From an uncultured Collinsella sp. (lineage in GTDB: Bacteria > Actinomycetota > Coriobacteriia > Coriobacteriales > Coriobacteriaceae), in NCBI GenBank assembly GCA_902388545.1, contig CABMPS010000063.1, positions 1-9,797 on the forward strand: a stretch of DNA of 9,797 nucleotides, given 5' to 3'. Position 1 is the stretch's first letter, and each line of letters starts with the position of its first letter. The translations under genes and the position numbers were made by a program. Below, piece after piece: positions 4,981-9,797 of the stretch. The notes under the pieces were generated by a model. That model did not search any database. It saw nothing but the letters and a program-made list of their open reading frames with translations, and was not told where the DNA came from.

Positions 4981-6264
4981 TTAGCCCAAAACACCCGACA
5001 GGATCTCGATCAGACTGTCCACGTCGGCTTCCTCGCAGACGAGTGGCGGCAGGAAACGCAGCGTATGCGCACCCGTAGCGTTGATCACGGCACCGGCGGC
5101 CAGCGCGCGGGCAACAACACCATGCGCGTCGCCCGCGGCATCATCCAAATCACAGCCGAGCATCAAGCCGCGACCACGTACCTCGGTCACGTGCGGCAGC
5201 TTGGCGAGCTTTGCCTCCATATAGGCACCCACCTTGGCAGCATGCTCGGCATAATCGCCACGCACAAGCGCGGAGAGCGTCGCGGCACACGCCGCGATGG
5301 CCAAGCAGCTACCGCCAAAGGTCGAGCCGTGGTCGCCCGGCTTAAACACGTCGGCAATCTCCTTCTTCGCCACGACGGCACCCATGGGCACGCCATCAGC
5401 AATGCCCTTGGCAAGGCTCATGATGTCGGGCTCCACGCCATAGGTCTGGAACGCAAACGGCTTGCCGGAGCGGAAGATGCCGCACTGGACCTCGTCGGCG
5501 ATAAGCACGGCGCCCACTTCGTGTGCCAGGTCGCGCGCCGTAGCCATAAACTCCTCGGTCATGGGATGCACACCGCTCTCACCCTGGATCGGCTCGAGCA
5601 TCACGGCACAAATTTCGCTCCCCAGCTGCTTAAAGATCGCACGCAGCTCATCCACATCGTTGGGCGTGCAGGCCACAAAGCCACCCGGCAGCGGGCGGAA
5701 GCTGTCCTGCAGCCAATCCTGCATGGTGGCGGCAATGGTCTCGAGCGTACGGCCGTGGAAGCCGCCGCGCATGCACACGATGGTGTTGCCGCCATTACCG
5801 GCACGCTTGGCGTACAGGCGCGCGAGCTTCATCGCCTTTGCCACCGCGTCGGCGCCAGAGTTGGCAAAGAAGGTCTCCCAAACCTGCTCATCCGCAGCCG
5901 GGGCACCAAGAGCAGCTGCCGTGGTCTCATCGCCGGCGGCAATGGCATCGGCAAGCACGCGCGCACCATCTACGTCGTCGTTAGCAAGCTTGGACAGCAG
6001 CGCCGCGACCTGTCCGCGCTGCTCAATGTAGAAGTAATTGGAGACATGCATGAGCTTTTTGGTCTGTGCCTCGAGCGCCGAGAGCACAGCCGGGTCGCCA
6101 TGACCTAGGCTGCACACGCCGATGCCGGCAAGAAAGTCGAGGTACTCACGGCCATCGTCGCCGGTGAGCTTCATGCCGTGACCCTCGACAAACTCGACCG
6201 GAGAGCGGCCAAAGGTATGCATAACGTAATGGGATTCAAGCGATTGCTGAGCTGCAAGTGACAT
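4981..6264 (-). CDS. argD: Acetylornithine aminotransferase
   Basis: 427 aa, somewhat longer than the usual 390-405. It is a cytosolic PLP-dependent class III aminotransferase that converts N-acetylglutamate semialdehyde and glutamate to N-acetylornithine, the fourth step from N-acetylglutamate to ornithine. Seen: YLDFLAGIGVCSLGH (41-55), NSGADA (135-140, usually NSGAEA), GGFHGRT (167-173), LEPIQGE (223-229), IADEVQ with the PLP-contacting D257, the Schiff-base lysine K286 in SLAKGIADGVPMGA, HGSTFGGS (312-319) and RGRGLMLG (363-370). About 30 extra residues (about 96-127, rich in Ala and Asp) sit between the small-domain helix and the NSGADA loop. Start ATG at 6262-6264 with GAAAGG at 6271-6276. 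It is the last gene of argCJBD, 69 nt after argB. Related ornithine or GABA aminotransferases are excluded mainly by context. Confidence 0.93.
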   Translation of the reverse strand: MSLAAQQSLESHYVMHTFGRSPVEFVEGHGMKLTGDDGREYLDFLAGIGVCSLGHGDPAVLSALEAQTKKLMHVSNYFYIEQRGQVAALLSKLANDDVDGARVLADAIAAGDETTAAALGAPAADEQVWETFFANSGADAVAKAMKLARLYAKRAGNGGNTIVCMRGGFHGRTLETIAATMQDWLQDSFRPLPGGFVACTPNDVDELRAIFKQLGSEICAVMLEPIQGESGVHPMTEEFMATARDLAHEVGAVLIADEVQCGIFRSGKPFAFQTYGVEPDIMSLAKGIADGVPMGAVVAKKEIADVFKPGDHGSTFGGSCLAIAACAATLSALVRGDYAEHAAKVGAYMEAKLAKLPHVTEVRGRGLMLGCDLDDAAGDAHGVVARALAAGAVINATGAHTLRFLPPLVCEEADVDSLIEILSGVLG

Positions 6265-6281
6265 GGGATGCCTTTCGTTGA

Positions 6282-6295
6282 GCGCCGGACGGCGC
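6282..6295 (-). other. Small hairpin between argB and argD
   Basis: GCGCC (6282-6286) pairs with GGCGC (6291-6295) around GGAC, six bases upstream of the argD ribosome-binding site. No U-tract follows. It could tune relative translation or RNA stability of argD. That is inference. Confidence 0.3.
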
Positions 6296-6333
6296 AGGCC
6301 TATGGGTGTAGGAATGGGGCGGCTGAGGGTCAG

Positions 6334-7314
6334 CTAGACCGTCTGAAGCTTCTCGACCTCGTCAAGATTCTCGGTCAGACGCGCAGCAAACGTCGAAAGC
6401 GGATGCGGATGCGTATCGAACTCGTAAGCCGTCTCGGTGGAATGGATCACGGTACCGACGCCGGCATCGGTCAGCAGCTCCAGCAGCAGCGAATGCGGCG
6501 TGGTGCCGTTGATGATGTGAGCGCGAAATACGCCGCCGGCAAGCGCATCGACGGCCGCGCGCAGCTTGGGAATCATGCCCTTATCGACCTCGCCGCCGTA
6601 GAGCATTTCGTTAACCTCGTCGAGTGTTAGGTTGGAGATGAGTGAGTCTTTATCGCTAAAGTCCTTGTACAGGCCGTCGACGTCGGTCAAAAAGATCGCC
6701 TTGTGCGCGTGGAGCGCTGCCGCAACGGCACCGGCGGCGGTATCGGCGTTGATGTTGAAGAAACCGCCGTCCTCCCCCGCCGCGACGGTAGCGATAACGG
6801 GGATGTACTCGCTATCGAGTAAGCGCTCGATATAGTCGGTGTTAACGTGCGTCACTTTGCCCACTCGACCGAGCTCGGGGTCGAGCGGCTCGGCGATGAG
6901 CGTGCCGGCGTCGCTGCCCGACACGCCCACAGCTAGGTTGCCGTGGTGGTTGAGCGCTGCGACCAGCTCCTGGTTAACCTTGCCGCCCAGCACCTCGCGC
7001 ACGATATCCATAGTCGCCGGCGTGGTCACGCGCTGGCCGTTCTTAAACTCGACGGGGATGTCATAGTGGCTGAGCGCCTCGTTGATGGCCTTGCCGCCGC
7101 CATGCACGATGACGGGGCGCATACCGATGATCTTAAGCAGGACGATGTCGCTCATCACGTCGCGGCGCAGCTGCTCGTCGACCATGGCGGCTCCGCCATA
7201 TTTGATAACAACCGTCTTGCCGGTCAGGTTCTTAATCCACGGCAGCGCTTCGAACAGCAGCTGCGCGGTTGCTTCGTTGGATTCGCTCGATCGACAATCG
7301 CGTGCGAATTTCAT
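6334..7314 (-). CDS. argB: Acetylglutamate kinase
   Basis: 326 aa from the chosen ATG at 7312-7314, which has GAGG at 7321-7324, six bases upstream. An upstream TTG at 7372-7374 would add 20 residues but has no better signal. The enzyme is an amino-acid kinase phosphorylating N-acetylglutamate with ATP and is the usual point of arginine feedback. Seen: VVIKYGGAAM (K38), the HGGGK loop (71-75), GVSGSDAGTL (130-139), FNINADTAAGAVAAAL (186-201), FLTDVDGLY (208-216) and KGMIPK (245-250). The N-terminal stretch leading into EALPWIKNLTGK resembles the N-helix of arginine-inhibited hexameric kinases such as that of Pseudomonas aeruginosa. About 35 residues follow the usual C-terminal GTVI (287-290), giving an acidic tail not common in the family. 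It is the third gene of the operon, 81 nt after argJ. Confidence 0.95.
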   Translation of the reverse strand: MKFARDCRSSESNEATAQLLFEALPWIKNLTGKTVVIKYGGAAMVDEQLRRDVMSDIVLLKIIGMRPVIVHGGGKAINEALSHYDIPVEFKNGQRVTTPATMDIVREVLGGKVNQELVAALNHHGNLAVGVSGSDAGTLIAEPLDPELGRVGKVTHVNTDYIERLLDSEYIPVIATVAAGEDGGFFNINADTAAGAVAAALHAHKAIFLTDVDGLYKDFSDKDSLISNLTLDEVNEMLYGGEVDKGMIPKLRAAVDALAGGVFRAHIINGTTPHSLLLELLTDAGVGTVIHSTETAYEFDTHPHPLSTFAARLTENLDEVEKLQTV

Positions 7315-7395
7315 AATCTGCCTCGTCTTTCGTATCGTTATCGCGCCGTGCTCCGCTGTCCGCAATCGCGGCAAGATGCGCAGCGTGCCTGGAAT

Positions 7396-8664
7396 CTAGG
7401 AACGGTAGTCGCCGTTGATGGAGATGTACTCATGCGTGAGGTCGCAGGTCCACACGGTCGTTGCTGCATCGCCTGCGCCCAGGTCGGCCGAAATCACGAT
7501 CTCGGGCGCCTCAAAACGTCGCAGGGCCTCGTCCTCGTCAAAGGGAACGGTCAGGCCGTCGCGGCAGACGGGCATGCCCATCATGTCGATGGAAACGTCT
7601 TCCTGATTAAACTTCACGCCGCACTTGCCAAGCGCCATAGCAACGCGGCCCCAGTTGCAGTCGTGGCCGGCGATGCAGGTCTTAACGAGCGGCGAGTTGG
7701 CAACGGCACGGGCGGCGATATCGGCCTCCTCGTCGTTCACGGCGCCGGTAACGTTGACCGTAACAAGCTTGGATGCGCCCTCACCATCGGCGGCGATATT
7801 GCGCGCCAGGCTCTCGCACACCTCGTGCACGGCAAATGCCAACTCGTTAAAGGCATTGGAGCCCTCGACGATAGGCTCGGCATCTGCGGCAGCGGCGCCG
7901 GAGGCAAGCATGATGCAGGTGTCGTTGGTCGAGGTGTCGGAATCGACCGTTACCTTGTTAAAGGTCTGCTTGACGGTCGAGAGCAGCAGGGCATGAAGTG
8001 CCGCAGGCTCGACGGGGGCATCGGTGGTGATAACTGCGATCATGGTGGCCATGTTGGGCATGATCATACCCGAGCCCTTGCACATTCCGCCTACCGTATA
8101 GACATTGCCCGCATGACCCGCAGCCTCACTGACGTAGGATACGGCGTACTCCTTGGAGTGCGTGTCGGTCGTCATGATGGCGCGAGCGGCATCGGCGCCA
8201 CCGTGGGCGGAGAGCGCCTCGTAGGCAGCAGGAATGGCGGTCTCAAACGTGTCGATCGACAGAATCTGGCCAATCACACCCGTGGAGGCAACCAGAATCT
8301 GCTGGGGCTCGCAGCCGATGACCTGCGAGGCGATGATGCACGTCTCGCGCGCGCAGGCAAGGCCCGTCTCGCCCGTGGCGGCATTCGCGTTGCCGGAGTT
8401 GATTGAAACGCCGGCGATGATGCCATAGCCCTTGCCCACACCGCCCAGGTTGGCGCGGCTCACCTGCACAGGCGCTGCGCAAAAGCGATTGGTCGTAAAC
8501 ACGCCGGCACCGGGACAGGGTTTATCGGGCACGACGAGCGCGTAATCCAAGCGCTCGGGATTCTTGCGAAAACCCGCATGAATACCCGCGGCCTTAAAGC
8601 CGGCCGCTACCGTAATGCCACCCTCGACGGCACGAATCTTGATATCGAACTGCTCTGTATTCAT
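7396..8664 (-). CDS. argJ: Glutamate N-acetyltransferase / amino-acid N-acetyltransferase (ArgJ)
   Basis: 422 aa, slightly longer than typical. ArgJ transfers the acetyl group of N-acetylornithine to glutamate, closing the acetyl cycle. Many members also use acetyl-CoA, replacing ArgA. The precursor cleaves itself into two chains. Seen: the family N-terminus GGITVAAGFKAAGIHAG (15-31), NSGNANAATG (89-98), the oxyanion region ASTGVIGQ (126-133), the cleavage site KGSGMIMPNMATM with A206/T207 (T207 is the nucleophile), DSDTSTNDT (241-249), NIAADGEGASK (289-299), CNWGRVAMALG (336-346) and the canonical C-terminus ISINGDYRS. All needed residues are present. Start ATG at 8662-8664 with AGGAG at 8676-8680, a rather wide 11-nt spacing, and a second AAGGA close to the ATG. 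No argE or argA is in the window, consistent with ArgJ supplying this step. Confidence 0.96.
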   Translation of the reverse strand: MNTEQFDIKIRAVEGGITVAAGFKAAGIHAGFRKNPERLDYALVVPDKPCPGAGVFTTNRFCAAPVQVSRANLGGVGKGYGIIAGVSINSGNANAATGETGLACARETCIIASQVIGCEPQQILVASTGVIGQILSIDTFETAIPAAYEALSAHGGADAARAIMTTDTHSKEYAVSYVSEAAGHAGNVYTVGGMCKGSGMIMPNMATMIAVITTDAPVEPAALHALLLSTVKQTFNKVTVDSDTSTNDTCIMLASGAAAADAEPIVEGSNAFNELAFAVHEVCESLARNIAADGEGASKLVTVNVTGAVNDEEADIAARAVANSPLVKTCIAGHDCNWGRVAMALGKCGVKFNQEDVSIDMMGMPVCRDGLTVPFDEDEALRRFEAPEIVISADLGAGDAATTVWTCDLTHEYISINGDYRS

Positions 8665-8746
8665 CGTCCTTACGACTCCTTATATCAAACAAAAAACGGA
8701 CATCGGTTGGTGCGCCATGCCAGTCGTGATCATGAGACCAGCTTAA

Positions 8747-8762
8747 GAGTGGCGCCCCACTC
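8747..8762 (-). other. Hairpin in the argC-argJ gap
   Basis: GAGTGG (8747-8752) pairs with CCACTC (8757-8762) in the 134-nt spacer, the widest in the operon. On the minus strand a run of six T (8696-8691) follows some 50 nt further on, too far to make a terminator with this stem. No convincing internal promoter or arginine-repressor box was recognised in the spacer. Confidence 0.3.
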
Positions 8763-8798
8763 GATGCCCGACTACCAAATCGTTAACAATCGAATGTG

Positions 8799-9797
8799 CT
8801 ACACCGGGCACGCCACTGTGGGCAAGCCTCGTCGCTCGTCAAAGCCAAAGACGATATTGGCGCATTGGACTGCTTGGCCCGCAGCGCCCTTGCACAAATT
8901 GTCGATAGCACCCGTCGCCACCAGCACGCCCGCGCGCTTGTTGAGCGCGAGGCCAATCTGGGCAGCGTTGGTACCGACGACCGAAGCCGTCTTGGGCTGC
9001 TGGCCGGCATCGAGCACGCGCACAAAGGTACGACCGGCGTAGAACTGCTTGTAATGGTCGACGACATCCTCAAGAGCCAGCGTGTCGAGAGCCTGCGGCG
9101 CGAGCGGCAGCGTCACCGTGGAGAGCAGGCCGCGCTTGAGCGGTGCCAGGTGCGGGGTAAAGACGACACGATCGGTCAGGCCAAGGATTTGCTCAATCTC
9201 GGGCGTGTGGCGATGCTTGCCCACGCCGTAGGCCTCCAGGTTCTCGTCCGCGCTGCAAAAATGGGTGCGGGCGTCGCAGGACTTACCGGCGCCCGTCACG
9301 CCGCTAATGGCATCGACAATCACGGGGCCGTTCTCGGCCACCCAGCCCGCGCGCACGGCAGGAGCGGCGGCGAGGCTCGTTGCGGTGGGATAGCAGCCGG
9401 CGCAGGCAACCAGCACGGGCTTGCCGTCGGCATGGTCGGATGCGGCGGTCTCCAAGTCTTGGCAGAACAGCTCGGGCAGACCGAAGGCACGGGTCTTGAG
9501 CAGCTCAGGGCTCGCATGCTCGGCGGCATACCAAGCCTCAAAAACGGACGCGTCGTTCAGACGGTAGTCGGCCGAAAGATCAAAGCAGGAGACGCCCGAT
9601 GCAAGCAGCGCGGGCACCTGTGCCATGGCAGCCGTGTGCGGCACGGCCAAAAAGACCGCGTCGCAGTTCTTGAGCTCGGGGGCATCATGCGTGGTGAAAA
9701 CCAGATCGCTCACACCAGCAAAGCTCGGATACACCGCGGACAGCGGCTGGCCGGCATCGGCGTTGGACGTAACGGCAACAAGTTCAAACTCGGGATG
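8799..9797 (-). CDS. argC: N-acetyl-gamma-glutamyl-phosphate reductase, N-terminus outside the window
   Basis: 332 residues are visible; the frame stays open to the right edge (first residues HPEFELVAVTSN), so only the start and the first NADP-binding glycine loop are missing. ArgC reduces N-acetylglutamyl phosphate to the semialdehyde with NADPH. Seen, counted from the edge: VFLAVPHTAAM (about 49-59), FDLSADYRLND (about 72-82), the catalytic cysteine in CAGCYPTAT (C135), GVTGAGK (about 146-152), the substrate histidine in KHRHTPEIEQ (H197) and a C-terminal NLCKGAAGQAVQ typical of the family (about 300-311). An internal GTG at 9732-9734 lacks the dinucleotide-binding segment and is not the start. 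First gene of argCJBD; the operon promoter and any ArgR site would lie past the right edge. Confidence 0.95.
   Translation of the reverse strand, partial: HPEFELVAVTSNADAGQPLSAVYPSFAGVSDLVFTTHDAPELKNCDAVFLAVPHTAAMAQVPALLASGVSCFDLSADYRLNDASVFEAWYAAEHASPELLKTRAFGLPELFCQDLETAASDHADGKPVLVACAGCYPTATSLAAAPAVRAGWVAENGPVIVDAISGVTGAGKSCDARTHFCSADENLEAYGVGKHRHTPEIEQILGLTDRVVFTPHLAPLKRGLLSTVTLPLAPQALDTLALEDVVDHYKQFYAGRTFVRVLDAGQQPKTASVVGTNAAQIGLALNKRAGVLVATGAIDNLCKGAAGQAVQCANIVFGFDERRGLPTVACPV

Noticed and set aside
4921..6108. 395-codon plus-strand frame opposite argD, and the similar 487-codon frame at 6943-8406
   Set aside because: Both are antisense to well-supported arg genes and show no family features.
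7315..7374. Upstream TTG start extending ArgB by 20 residues
   Set aside because: The ATG at 7312-7314 has a well-placed GAGG and gives the N-helix expected for the family.
8665..8798. Terminator or internal promoter in the argC-argJ spacer
   Set aside because: The T6 run is not preceded by a stable adjacent stem, and no -35/-10 pair with acceptable spacing was seen.

Overview
This 9.8 kb window is high in G+C and densely coding. It reads like a chromosome segment of an anaerobic actinobacterium of the class Coriobacteriia, probably close to Collinsella. That placement rests on codon use and on the flavour of the proteins; no database search was made. All protein genes lie on the minus strand. 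The only clear plus-strand gene is a tRNA.

Read along the minus strand from the right end, the window starts inside argC and continues with argJ, argB and argD (about 9797 to 4981). This is a classic argCJBD operon covering N-acetylglutamate to N-acetylornithine, with ArgJ recycling the acetyl group. Gaps between the genes are 69-134 nt. The argC start and the operon promoter lie beyond the right edge.

The middle (about 4109-4980) is the unusual part. It holds a tRNA-Val(UAC) gene on the plus strand with an extended -10 promoter and an intrinsic terminator. Next comes a second, partial copy of the 86-nt block formed by the tRNA 3' end, a terminator hairpin and a 29-bp conserved tail, offset by exactly 184 bp. 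A G+C-rich block of small hairpins separates the two copies. After these comes an A+T-rich segment of about 215 bp bounded by imperfect inverted repeats, which looks like a MITE or other transposable-element remnant. Two small hairpins sit between it and the end of argD.

The left part holds asnB (glutamine-hydrolysing asparagine synthetase) with its own promoter and a clear terminator. murE follows, with a promoter placed just after that terminator. The 5' part of a HAD-superfamily hydrolase gene runs off the left edge. MurE has an EDPA motif where meso-diaminopimelate-adding enzymes have DNPR. This suggests L-lysine or L-ornithine as the third stem-peptide residue, and ornithine is a product of the pathway that the arg operon feeds.

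The protein genes are core metabolism and wall synthesis. The unexplained signal is the duplicated tRNA 3' region and the inverted-repeat element beside it.
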